A stretch of 64,000 nt of DNA from Clostridia bacterium (GTDB lineage: Bacteria > Bacillota > Clostridia > TANB77 > CAG-508). The position numbers were made by a program, and so were the translations under genes. Shown here one piece after another: positions 47,601 through 55,655 of this stretch. The stretch lies in assembly GCA_017937285.1 (NCBI GenBank), contig JAGBDU010000009.1:1-64000 (forward strand), read 5' to 3'. Every line of letters starts with the position of its first letter. Position 1 is the first letter of the stretch. The notes under the pieces are model-generated. The model did no database searches. It saw only the letters and a list, made by a program, of their open reading frames with translations, and was not told the origin of the DNA.

Positions 47601-47879
47601 TTTAAACATTGGGGAATAACAGACCAGTCTGGATTTATCAGTCCGAATTATAATGATATAAAAGATCATTTAAAAGAAGGAAAGCCAGTCATGTTACTTG
47701 TACGTGGTAATTATGGACCTAGAACTACAGGAGGTCATTATATTTCATTACTTGGATATGATGATTTAAATGATAAAGTATTATTAGGTGATGCTGCTAG
47801 CGGAGGACGTAATAGTGGTTGGTGGGATTTAGATTCAATCTATCCAGCAATAGTAGGTGTAAATTATATAAATGACTAG
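41660..47879 (+). CDS. Giant multi-domain wall hydrolase of the secretion locus (needs +1 shift at CGG)
   Basis: Skipping the C at 42230 joins 190 and 1882 codons into about 2072 residues. Order: amphipathic Ala/Gly/Lys repeats (10-185); a transmembrane helix (about 221-243); an NlpC/P60-like domain with GICCASYVSWAL (Cys) and THVQIYVG (His); a glucosaminidase-like domain (CLAVTLQESGWGTGWD, Glu likely catalytic); a second glycoside-type segment; a Lys/Asn/Ser linker; an SGNH-like domain (FLFIGDSRYHG; SNDGLH); an NlpC/P60-like domain without clear Cys (DNGIASLYIGDGYVIEAG); and a C39-like peptidase (EAACGVTTVATIL, GGHYISLLGYD). Frame 0 ends at 42250, before the membrane helix. The role is presumably local opening of peptidoglycan for the channel (VirB1-like). 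Confidence 0.85.
42230..42232 (+). other. In-frame CGG at +1 frameshift site 4 (giant hydrolase)
   Basis: Context: ggc ggt CGG tgc aga ttc atc ggg tag. Skipping the C gives ggc ggt ggt gca gat tca tcg ggt (G G G A D S S G), a glycine/serine linker that leads straight into the transmembrane helix. Confidence 0.87.
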
Positions 47880-47891
47880 TGGAGGTAATTT

Positions 47892-49277
47892 ATGGATATT
47901 AACAAAAGAGACATTATAATATCAATAGTAACTACATTAATAATATTAGTGATTTTAGCATTAGTTATATTGGTACAGTTGAATAAATCTAATAAAATAA
48001 ATAATACCGAAGCAAAAATTGATTATTATAATCAATATCAACAACAAAGAGCTTCTGAAGGTGTAACTGCAAATGATGCAGTTGCATCTTTGGAAGGTGA
48101 TGCCAATAAATATTATACTGTAAAAAGTATAATTGATAGTTTTAATACATATATTTCATATTTAAATAGTACAATAAGTGATTTAGGATTAATTGTTCCA
48201 AGCGGAGAAGAAGAACAAGCATTGCAAGAATATAGGCAAGATGGACTAAATTATATTACAAATATGTTGGCTAATAATTATAAAACAAAATATTCAATAA
48301 ATAATGAAAATTTATATAATTTGTTAAAAAATTACTCAGGAAAAAGTTATGAAATAACTGATATGTATGTAGTAAGAGATTCGGAATATATAAATACATA
48401 CTTTATATATGGTAAATATTTAAATGAAGAATTTGATTATATAGTTGTTTTAGATAAATATAATTATACATTTGAGATATATTTAAATAATTATGTTAAA
48501 GATGGAAAATATTCTAAAGATGATGTTTCTACAATGAAAACTTTGAATATTGAAAAAATCGATCAAAATGATAATAACACTTTTCAATATAAAAATATAA
48601 ATAAAGATGAGTTAGTAAAAATATATTATGAAGAATATTTAAATCAAATGACCAATAATGTGCAAGAAGCATATAACTTGCTAGATTCAGAATATAAATC
48701 AATTAGATTTAAAACTTTAGAGGAGTTTCAAAATTATATAAATGAAGTAATTAAAGTTGAATTTCCAAGAAAAGTTTCAACATATAAATTAAAAAATTGT
48801 GAAAATTATATAGAATATGTTTGTCAAGATAATTATGGAAATATTTTTGTATTTAAAGTAACTGGAGTTAAAAAATATACAGTAATACTAGATACATATA
48901 CAGTGCCAATTAAATCTTACGAAGAAGAATATAAAAATGCAAACGACTCTAAAAGAGCACAATTATGCTTAAATAGATTTTTTGAAGCATTAAATAATAA
49001 AAATTATGAAAAGGCTTACAATTATTTAAATTCTAGTTTTAGGAATAATAATTTTAAAACAGTAGAAGAATTTAAAAAATATGTTCAAACAAATTGGTTT
49101 GATTTTAATATGTTTTCGTATTTAAATTTAAAAAAAGATGGAGAATACTACGTATTAAGTGGAGAAATAGCAGATACTATATTATTTGGCTCATATAATA
49201 GTGAATCTATTTCAAAAGATTTTATATTAAAACTTGGAAATAGTATTAAGGATTTTCAAATTTCATTTAATAAATAA
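47892..49277 (+). CDS. Membrane-anchored protein with two NTF2-like repeats
   Basis: 461 residues: an N-terminal transmembrane helix (about 8-30), an extracellular alpha/beta region and two copies of the repeat (KIYYEEYLNQMTNNVQEAYN...FKTLEEFQNYIN near 245; CLNRFFEALNNKNYEKAYN...FKTVEEFKKYVQ near 360). The same pattern occurs in two other proteins of this locus, so together they may form the scaffold ring played by VirB8/TcpC elsewhere. It starts 12 bases after the hydrolase stop with a GGAGG site. Confidence 0.75.
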   Translation: MDINKRDIIISIVTTLIILVILALVILVQLNKSNKINNTEAKIDYYNQYQQQRASEGVTANDAVASLEGDANKYYTVKSIIDSFNTYISYLNSTISDLGLIVPSGEEEQALQEYRQDGLNYITNMLANNYKTKYSINNENLYNLLKNYSGKSYEITDMYVVRDSEYINTYFIYGKYLNEEFDYIVVLDKYNYTFEIYLNNYVKDGKYSKDDVSTMKTLNIEKIDQNDNNTFQYKNINKDELVKIYYEEYLNQMTNNVQEAYNLLDSEYKSIRFKTLEEFQNYINEVIKVEFPRKVSTYKLKNCENYIEYVCQDNYGNIFVFKVTGVKKYTVILDTYTVPIKSYEEEYKNANDSKRAQLCLNRFFEALNNKNYEKAYNYLNSSFRNNNFKTVEEFKKYVQTNWFDFNMFSYLNLKKDGEYYVLSGEIADTILFGSYNSESISKDFILKLGNSIKDFQISFNK

Positions 49278-49347
49278 CATTCATTTTTGTAGTTATTAAA
49301 ATTAATAAAATGTAATTAAACAATTTTGTGACATTAGGAGGGGTATA

Positions 49348-50832
49348 ATGAGTAAAGCAGAAATTCAAGAAAAAGTTACTAAAATGAAAGTAATAAGACA
49401 AAAAGTTATTGAAGGAATGGAAGATGCTTTAAATCAAAGATATTTATATACGATTCCATATAAAGAATTTTATTTAACAAATTCTGATAAACCAGAAGAA
49501 GTTGGTTTTTCAAAACATGATGTTTTTGTAGCAGTTAAGCAATTAGAGGATTCAGAAGGAAATATTAAAAGATTATTTGAATTATATGACGATGATTTAA
49601 ATAAAATAGCAGAAACTGATGAAAATGGAAGACTTAAATATGATAAAGAAATTACAGAAGAACTCATAAAAATGAAACAATTGCTACAAAAACAAAATGA
49701 AGAGCAAGGAACTAATTTAAAAATTGCAGGTTTAGATGAAGCAGGAGAGCTAGAAGCATATATGCAAATGCTAAACCATGAAATTATATCACTAACAGCA
49801 GAGCAAAAAAAGAAATTAAACAGTAAAGAAGAAAATCTAAAAAACAAAACTTTAGATAATAAAAAAGATGAAGAAGCAATGGAAGCCAATAATCAAAAAG
49901 AACTTAAAACAGCGGAAATTGCAAGTGATTTAGGAATAAGTCCACAAGAAATATATCAAATAACTGAAATTAAAGATGATACTTTTCTAAGAAGTGAAGG
50001 AATTACAAATGGTAACGAATTATGTGCTATAAAAACAAGAACAGGGGAGTTACAAATAGTGACTAAAAATTCTGAGGGAAAATTTGAAAAATCTAAAGAT
50101 TTTAGTGAAGGAACTAATGAAACTGGTAGAACAACATATTCTACAAATAGTGATAATAATTTAGATGAAGCAAACACTTATGGAGTAGCATATTTTTTGA
50201 ATGATCCAGATAAAAGAATATCAACAATAATAGGTCCATATGGTGAAGTACAACTTGTGAAACAAGAACGTGTTAAATCAAATCCTGATGGAAATACAAT
50301 GAGTAATAATGAAACATGGTCACCAGGTGTATTAATACAAACTGATAATACTCCAATTGAAAATATGGATTTTGGTGGAGTAGATAGCCAAAATAAGCTT
50401 GTATCTAATAATAGGGAACCTGGAGTATATAATAATACTACGACTGAAAAATCTGCTATAACAAGAAAGCATACAGAAGAACTTAAACCACAAGATATTG
50501 CAAAAAATCCAGAAACTAGAGGAAAATTTGCCTTTGAAAAAGTACAAGATGAGCTTACACAAAGAGGAATTGAGATGTCCTCAGAGGAGAAATTTGAGCT
50601 AGAAAGAAAATTTAAAGAAAGAGGAACTACATTTTGCCAAGAAGAAGTGGAAGATTTTTGTGATAGATATGAACAATATAAAGAAGTACAAGATGAAAAC
50701 AAATCAAAAGATTTAGCTCAGAATGCAGATAAATCAAATCAAAATACAGAAGATTTAGAACAAAATTCGAAAAATGAAAGAACTTTAGAGGAAGATGCAT
50801 TAGAAAGATTAAGAAGGCATAGAAAAAATTAA
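49348..50832 (+). CDS. Large soluble hypothetical protein, last gene of the secretion locus
   Basis: 494 residues without signal peptide or membrane helix. The N-terminus (1-150) and C-terminus (370-494) are charged and helical; the centre (185-340) is strand-rich and contains LGISPQEIYQITEIKDD and ISTIIGPYGEVQLV. No known motif. The position and charged ends would suit a cytosolic partner or substrate of the channel, but that is inference. AGGAGGGG site before ATG; strong terminator after. Confidence 0.72.
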   Translation: MSKAEIQEKVTKMKVIRQKVIEGMEDALNQRYLYTIPYKEFYLTNSDKPEEVGFSKHDVFVAVKQLEDSEGNIKRLFELYDDDLNKIAETDENGRLKYDKEITEELIKMKQLLQKQNEEQGTNLKIAGLDEAGELEAYMQMLNHEIISLTAEQKKKLNSKEENLKNKTLDNKKDEEAMEANNQKELKTAEIASDLGISPQEIYQITEIKDDTFLRSEGITNGNELCAIKTRTGELQIVTKNSEGKFEKSKDFSEGTNETGRTTYSTNSDNNLDEANTYGVAYFLNDPDKRISTIIGPYGEVQLVKQERVKSNPDGNTMSNNETWSPGVLIQTDNTPIENMDFGGVDSQNKLVSNNREPGVYNNTTTEKSAITRKHTEELKPQDIAKNPETRGKFAFEKVQDELTQRGIEMSSEEKFELERKFKERGTTFCQEEVEDFCDRYEQYKEVQDENKSKDLAQNADKSNQNTEDLEQNSKNERTLEEDALERLRRHRKN

Positions 50833-50886
50833 AAATGTAATTTTTTATTTATAGTTTTGTAATTTGGTAAATTTTATATTATAAAG

Positions 50887-50930
50887 AGTAAAAAGGAAAT
50901 ATAAATATTTTTTTATATTTCCTTTTTACT
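50887..50930 (+). terminator. Terminator ending the secretion locus
   Basis: Perfect 19-bp stem (AGTAAAAAGGAAATATAAA and its complement at 50912-50930) with a 6-base loop and following T-rich sequence. Confidence 0.9.
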
Positions 50931-50939
50931 TTTATAATA

Positions 50940-51205
50940 GTGCACTGAACTGTACCTGACTAACATTACAATTTACGCAAAGATTAAGCCGTTCAAAGGA
51001 AATTTACCTTCTTACTGAACTATAATCAATCACTGTGTCAATTTAAAAAAATGACTTGAATAAATTTCCAAAATTGTATTATAATAGGAATATCAAATTT
51101 ATTAATTTAAAGCTTGCATATTGGGTGTACATTGAGGATGAAAAAGTTGTGCTAATAAAGAATTTACGAACGGTTTAGAGTTTACAATATGCAACAGTAT
51201 CGCCG
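50940..51205. repeat. Dispersed repeat, copy 2 (family C), and unexplained spacer
   Basis: A 21-bp run at 50986-51006 is identical to 26825-26845. TACTGAACTATAATC extends the similarity. The following 51100-51205 is non-coding with GTACATTGAGGATG resembling CACATTGGGGATG near 16308. No RNA recognised. Confidence 0.65.
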
Positions 51206-51231
51206 ATGTGCAAAATAGAATGGAGGAACGT

Positions 51232-52497
51232 ATGAATTATAATAAAAGCATAATAAAAGATGGAGTTACTTTTCACAAAATCACAACAAACAAATTTAAA
51301 ACAAATTTATTTGCTATTTTTATTACAACACCACTTTCAAGAGAAACTGTTACTAAAAACGCATTAATTAGTGCTGTTTTAAGAAGAGGAACTAAAAATA
51401 TGCCAACACAAGATGAAATTGCAAAAGAGCTTGAAGGTATGTATGGTGCTGACTTTGATTGCGGAATTGAAAAAAATGGTGATAATCATATTATTAAATT
51501 TTATATTGAATCTATTAATGACGATTTTTTACCAGAGCAAGATGACTTATCTAAAAAATCATTAAAATTGTTATATGATATTGTGTTTAATCCATTAGTT
51601 GAAAATGGAAGTTTTAAAAAAGAGTATGTTGACGGAGAAAAGAGCACTTTAAAACAAATTATAGAAGGAAAAATTGATAATAAAGCCAAATATGCTTTAG
51701 ATAGATGCATTGAAGAAATGTATAAAAACGAACCATATGGATTATATAAATTTGGTTATGTAGAAGACTTAGATAAAATTAATGAAAAAGATTTATATGA
51801 ATATTATAAAAATTTAATTAAAACATGTAAAACAGATATTTTTGCTTCAGGTTTTAACATTGATAATTTACACGAAAATGAAATATTAGCTAATTTGGAG
51901 CCAAGAGTACCTAATTATATTCCAAACAAAAATAAGTTAATAGATACTCAAATAAATAGCCCTCAAATAATTACTGAAAAGATGGATGTAACTCAAGGAA
52001 AACTTATGATGGGATTAGATTTATTAAATGTAGAACCTGAAGATACTTATGCAGCATCTGTATATAATGTTATTCTAGGAGGCGGAGCTAATTCAAAATT
52101 ATTCCAAAACGTTAGAGAAAAAGCAAGTTTAGCATATACAGCTGGTTCTGCATATATTAAAAATAAAAATAATATTATAATTAAATGTGGAATTGAAATA
52201 AAAAATTATGAAAAGGCAACCGAAATTATAAAAGCACAATTAAGTCAAATGTACAAGGGTGAATTTTCAGAAGAAGATATTGAAAGTGCAAAACAATTAA
52301 TATATGCTTCTTTTAAAAGTATTCCTGATGCACAAGATAGTGAACTTACTTATTATTTTGCTCAAGAATTATCAGAAAAATTTGTTAGTTTAGATGAAAA
52401 TATTGAAAAAGTTAAAGCAGTAACAAAAGAACAAATTTTAAAAATTGCTAAAAAGGTTCAAATAAATACTATATATTTTTTAACTGGTAAAGAATAA
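51232..52497 (+). CDS. M16 family peptidase-like protein, YfmF type (inactive)
   Basis: Zinc-peptidase fold of the insulinase family. It has the M16 domain pattern (LISAVLRRGTKNMPTQDEIAKELEGMYGADF; GGGANSKLFQNVREKASLAYTAGSAY) but lacks an HxxEH metal motif, as in the inactive partner of B. subtilis YmfF/YmfH-type pairs. The next gene carries HFLEH. The frame opens at GTG 51208, but GGAGG at 51221-51225 points to the ATG at 51232. Confidence 0.88.
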   Translation: MNYNKSIIKDGVTFHKITTNKFKTNLFAIFITTPLSRETVTKNALISAVLRRGTKNMPTQDEIAKELEGMYGADFDCGIEKNGDNHIIKFYIESINDDFLPEQDDLSKKSLKLLYDIVFNPLVENGSFKKEYVDGEKSTLKQIIEGKIDNKAKYALDRCIEEMYKNEPYGLYKFGYVEDLDKINEKDLYEYYKNLIKTCKTDIFASGFNIDNLHENEILANLEPRVPNYIPNKNKLIDTQINSPQIITEKMDVTQGKLMMGLDLLNVEPEDTYAASVYNVILGGGANSKLFQNVREKASLAYTAGSAYIKNKNNIIIKCGIEIKNYEKATEIIKAQLSQMYKGEFSEEDIESAKQLIYASFKSIPDAQDSELTYYFAQELSEKFVSLDENIEKVKAVTKEQILKIAKKVQINTIYFLTGKE

Positions 52498-52747
52498 AAA
52501 TTGCAAGTAGTATTGAGTATAAATTAAGTATTAAAACAAAAATTTACAAAAATAATAAAACAAAAATTTAAGTAGCTTTTAACAAATAATTAATAAATTT
52601 TTTGTTTAAAAATTTATTAAAGGATTTATAGGTTAAAATAATAAAAACTTAAACAAATATTATAAAGGAAGTAGTTTGAAAAAATATTAATTTTTATAAT
52701 AACTATGTGCGTCTTTGAGCGAATATGGAAAGGAATGTGAGATTTAT
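52498..52747. other. A+T-rich intergenic region, nothing recognised
   Basis: No reading frame, RNA or clear promoter was identified between the two M16 genes. Short AAAATTTA repeats occur. Confidence 0.4.
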
Positions 52748-54028
52748 ATGAAAGTTTTAGATTGTTCAATAATTAAGGAAAAGGCATATATAGAAGAGCT
52801 AGATAATGGGCTAAAAGTTATAATTGTACCAAAAAAAGATACAAATAAAAAATATGTGATATGGGGAACAAATTTTGGTTCAATTGATAATAGATTTATT
52901 AATCCAGATACAAAAGAAGAAGTTTTTGTTCCAGATGGAGTAGCACATTTTTTAGAGCATAAAATGTTTGAACAACCAGATGGTTCAAATAGTTTAGATA
53001 CAATGATGGCTTTAGGTTTAGATGCAAATGCGTATACAACAAATGACCATACTGCATATTTATTTGAATGTAGTGATGATGAGAGCTTTTATAAAGGTTT
53101 AGACGAATTAATGGATTATGTACAAAGTCCATATTATACAGATCAAAATGTTGAAAAGGAAAAAGGCATTATTGGACAAGAAATTATGATGTATGATGAT
53201 GATCCAGGATTCCAATTATATTTAAATACACTAAAATGCTTATATTCAAAATGTCCAATAAGAATAGATATTGCGGGAACTATTGAATCAATAAGTAAGA
53301 TTAATCCGGATGTTTTATATAAATGCTATAATACATTTTATAATCCATCTAATATGGTTTTAGTAGCATCAGGAAACTTCGAACCAGATGAGATTTTAAA
53401 AGAAATAAAAAACAGATTAAAACCATCAAAAAATAAAGGAAAAATAGAAAGAATTTTTGATAAAGAGCCAGAAGAGGTAAATCAAAAACATATGGAAAAA
53501 ACAATGTCAATAAGTATGCCTGTTTTTATGATAGGCATAAAAGATAAATCTGTAGAAGTATCTGAAAAAGTAAAAAGACATATGGCAATAGATATAATAC
53601 TTGGTATTTTAATTGGAAAAAGTTCCAAATTATATAAAGAATTATATGAAAAACAAATAGTATTTGGAGAGCTAGATTCTGAATATGAATTTTCAAGAGA
53701 ATATGCACATATTTTGATAAGTGGACAGTCAAATAATCCACAATTAGTAGAAAAAATGTTCAAAGAAGAAGTAGAAAAGCTAAAAAAAGCAGGTTTAAAT
53801 TCAGAAGATTTTGATAGAGTTAAAAGAAAAGTATATGGTGATTTTGTTACAGAATTTAATGATGTTGCAAGCATATCAAGAATGTTTTTAGCAGATACAA
53901 TAAAGCAAATAAATTCATTTGATTATGCAGAAAAATATAATTTGGTTACAAAAGAATATGCAATGCAAGTTTTAAATGAAGTATTTAATGAGGATAAAAT
54001 GGTGTTATCAATTATTAAAGGAAACTAA
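52748..54028 (+). CDS. M16 family zinc peptidase, YmfH type (active)
   Basis: 426 residues with the inverted zinc motif HFLEH near residue 72, followed about 70 residues later by the third-ligand Glu region (EKEKGIIGQEIMMYDDDPG), both needed for activity. The C-terminal half is the usual non-catalytic M16 domain (FGELDSEYEFSREYAH). It pairs with the inactive homologue upstream. The frame opens at TTG 52715; I prefer the ATG at 52748. Confidence 0.92.
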   Translation: MKVLDCSIIKEKAYIEELDNGLKVIIVPKKDTNKKYVIWGTNFGSIDNRFINPDTKEEVFVPDGVAHFLEHKMFEQPDGSNSLDTMMALGLDANAYTTNDHTAYLFECSDDESFYKGLDELMDYVQSPYYTDQNVEKEKGIIGQEIMMYDDDPGFQLYLNTLKCLYSKCPIRIDIAGTIESISKINPDVLYKCYNTFYNPSNMVLVASGNFEPDEILKEIKNRLKPSKNKGKIERIFDKEPEEVNQKHMEKTMSISMPVFMIGIKDKSVEVSEKVKRHMAIDIILGILIGKSSKLYKELYEKQIVFGELDSEYEFSREYAHILISGQSNNPQLVEKMFKEEVEKLKKAGLNSEDFDRVKRKVYGDFVTEFNDVASISRMFLADTIKQINSFDYAEKYNLVTKEYAMQVLNEVFNEDKMVLSIIKGN

Positions 54029-54038
54029 TGAACTTTGG

Positions 54039-54162
54039 GTGAACTTTGGGGACGTTCCTTAAAGTTCACTTTACAATTAAATATTTAATCAAAACTTTTT
54101 GAATCTATGTGAACTTTAAGGAACGTCCCCAAAGTTCAAGGAACGTCCCTAAAGTTCAAAGT
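54039..54162. repeat. REP-like inverted repeats before lgt (family B)
   Basis: A 31-bp unit at 54039-54069 (begins GTGAACTTTGGGGACG) has its inverted copy at 54109-54139, with 30 of 31 bases complementary. A third partial unit follows at 54140-54160. Each unit is itself an imperfect palindrome. Related sequence occurs at 28778-28820. Confidence 0.88.
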
Positions 54163-54180
54163 TTACGAAAGGAATTTTAT

Positions 54181-54957
54181 ATGATTATAAAAACAGGAAT
54201 AATACCCAAAGTAGCATTTTCGTTTATGGGAATAGATATATATTGGTATGCAATATTAATAACTTCTGCAATTGCAATTGGATTTTTATGGGCAAAACTT
54301 AATAATGGCAAATATAATATTAAATATGATGATGTTTTAGATTTAAGTTTAGTTATGATACCAATTGCAATAATTTGTGCGAGACTATATTATGTTTTAT
54401 TTAATTTAAATTATTATTTAAGCAATCCAATTGAAATATTAAATTTTAGAAATGGTGGAATTGCAATATATGGAGCTTTAATTGGAGGTATTCTTACAAT
54501 AATAATTTTTTGCAGAAAAAGAAAATTAAATATACTTAATTTAATGGATTATTTATCACCAATAATTCCATTAGGGCAAGCTATAGGAAGATGGGGAAAT
54601 TATATCAACATAGAGGCATACGGCTCAGAAACAAATTTACCATTAAAAATGGAAATTATAGAAGATGGAATTACCAAATATGTTCATCCAACATTTTTAT
54701 ATGAATCGGTGGGAAATTTTATTTTATTTTTTTTATTACTAAAAATAAGCAAAAATAGAAAATTTAGTGGCCAAATAGTTAGCTTATACTTAATAGGATA
54801 TTCGTTTATAAGATTTTTTGTTGAAGGATTAAGAACAGATAGTTTAATGCTAAATAATATAAGAATATCACAATTATTATCTATAGTGGTATTTATAATT
54901 GTTGTGATATTGTATATCAAAAAAAGTTTTTTTAATACAAATAAAATTAAGGAATAA
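54181..54957 (+). CDS. lgt: Prolipoprotein diacylglyceryl transferase
   Basis: Integral membrane enzyme that transfers diacylglycerol from phosphatidylglycerol to the lipobox cysteine of prolipoproteins. Seven or so transmembrane helices, the ARLYYVLFN segment, NGGIAIYGALIGG and the Lgt signature GQAIGRWGNYINIEAYG are present; HPTFLYES and the C-terminal RFFVEGLRTDS are also typical. A longer frame starts at 54109 inside repeat sequence; AAAGGA places the start at 54181 (258 residues). Confidence 0.95.
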   Translation: MIIKTGIIPKVAFSFMGIDIYWYAILITSAIAIGFLWAKLNNGKYNIKYDDVLDLSLVMIPIAIICARLYYVLFNLNYYLSNPIEILNFRNGGIAIYGALIGGILTIIIFCRKRKLNILNLMDYLSPIIPLGQAIGRWGNYINIEAYGSETNLPLKMEIIEDGITKYVHPTFLYESVGNFILFFLLLKISKNRKFSGQIVSLYLIGYSFIRFFVEGLRTDSLMLNNIRISQLLSIVVFIIVVILYIKKSFFNTNKIKE

Positions 54958-55062
54958 TATTTTAGAAAGATTTACAGTATGGTTAATTCTATCAATCTAA
55001 AAAAAATGTCATTTTTTGTCGTACGAAAATTGGTAAAAAACATAGTAAAATTAGAAGTTTTG

Positions 55063-55091
55063 TTGACTAGTACAATCTGTTGTGTTATTCT
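55063..55091 (+). promoter_or_regulatory. Promoter of the Spo0E-like gene
   Basis: TTGACT (55063-55068), 17-base spacer, TATTCT (55086-55091). Confidence 0.6.
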
Positions 55092-55144
55092 AGATACAGT
55101 GAGATTTACTAAGCAGAGGAGCACCAAAAAAGGAGAGGGTTACT

Positions 55145-55285
55145 ATGTTAATAGATCAGATTTGTGAATTAAGAGACAAGTTGAACAAAAGCATATTAAC
55201 TGAAGATTATAAAGTCACATATGAATTAAGTATACAGTTAGATGAACTAATTGCAGAGTACTATAAGCAAAAATGTAAAGATTAA
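55145..55285 (+). CDS. Spo0E-like sporulation regulator (aspartyl phosphatase family)
   Basis: 46 residues: MLIDQICELRDKLNKSI, then YELSIQLDELIAEYYKQK. This is the Spo0E fold: two helices with the S-x-x-LD motif (SIQLD) that contacts phosphorylated Spo0A in Bacillus. A GGAGAGGG site precedes the ATG. It likely tunes sporulation by dephosphorylating Spo0A; the target is inferred from family. Confidence 0.88.
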   Translation: MLIDQICELRDKLNKSILTEDYKVTYELSIQLDELIAEYYKQKCKD

Positions 55286-55331
55286 ATAATCATAGTAAAT
55301 ATAAATAATTAGTAGTTTTATAGAGATTGAT

Positions 55332-55368
55332 AAAAAAACTGGGGATAGAAATATCTCCAAGTTTTTTT
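55332..55368 (+). terminator. Terminator of the Spo0E-like gene
   Basis: AAAAAACTGGGGATA / TATCTCCAAGTTTTTTT stem with GAAA loop and T-run. Confidence 0.9.
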
Positions 55369-55416
55369 GAATAGCTAATTTTTTTTGTAATATTACAAGT
55401 TTTTTTAAAAAAAGTA

Positions 55417-55445
55417 TTGACAAAGTATTAGGTAAATATTATAAT
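55417..55445 (+). promoter_or_regulatory. Promoter of tRNA-Leu
   Basis: TTGACA (55417-55422), 17-base spacer, TATAAT (55440-55445). Confidence 0.85.
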
Positions 55446-55486
55446 AAGTCTTGTCGTAAGACAAATGCCAGTTTATAATAATATAT

Positions 55487-55574
55487 GCAGATGTGGCGGA
55501 ACTGGCAGACGCACAGGACTTAAAATCCTGCGGTTGAATAAACCGTGCCGGTTCGATTCCGGCCATCTGCACCA
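55487..55574 (+). tRNA. tRNA-Leu (anticodon TAA), integration target
   Basis: An 88-base class II tRNA with a long variable arm, acceptor arms GCAGATG / CATCTGC, anticodon loop CTTAAAA and encoded CCA. The 3-prime part (from 55518) is duplicated at 63608, marking it as the attachment site of the following element. Confidence 0.97.
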
Positions 55575-55582
55575 TTAGAACC
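55518..55582 (+). repeat. Left attachment repeat (attL) of the tRNA-Leu element
   Basis: 65 bp identical to 63608-63672, covering the tRNA-Leu anticodon loop to just past CCA. Confidence 0.95.
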
Positions 55583-55618
55583 ACAGACAGTTGAGAAGAT
55601 TGTGTCTGTGGTTTTAAT
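55580..55618 (+). terminator. Terminator of tRNA-Leu at the element boundary
   Basis: ACCACAGACA / TGTCTGTGGT stem followed by TTTTAATT. An equivalent but different hairpin stands after the right repeat. Confidence 0.85.
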
Positions 55619-55635
55619 TATAAAATTGCTAGAAT

Positions 55636-55655
55636 TTTCTAACAAATTTCTAACA
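55636..55655 (-). promoter_or_regulatory. Pair of TTTCTAACA repeats at the left end (candidate integrase arm sites)
   Basis: TTTCTAACA at 55636-55644 and 55647-55655, spaced 11 bp. The same pair with the same spacing occurs at 63434-63442 and 63445-63453 near the right end. They overlap the 3-prime end of the integrase gene. Confidence 0.6.

Noticed and set aside
42336-47879. Separate gene starting at 42336
   Set aside because: The start would be a GTG inside the transmembrane helix with no ribosome-binding site; the frame is open back to 42231 and joins the upstream gene after skipping one C.
23630-50832. Prophage
   Set aside because: No capsid, terminase, portal or tail genes; the large lytic protein belongs with VirB-type genes.
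54979-55167. 62-residue frame before the Spo0E-like gene
   Set aside because: It has no ribosome-binding site, covers the promoter and overlaps the well-supported Spo0E-like gene in another frame.
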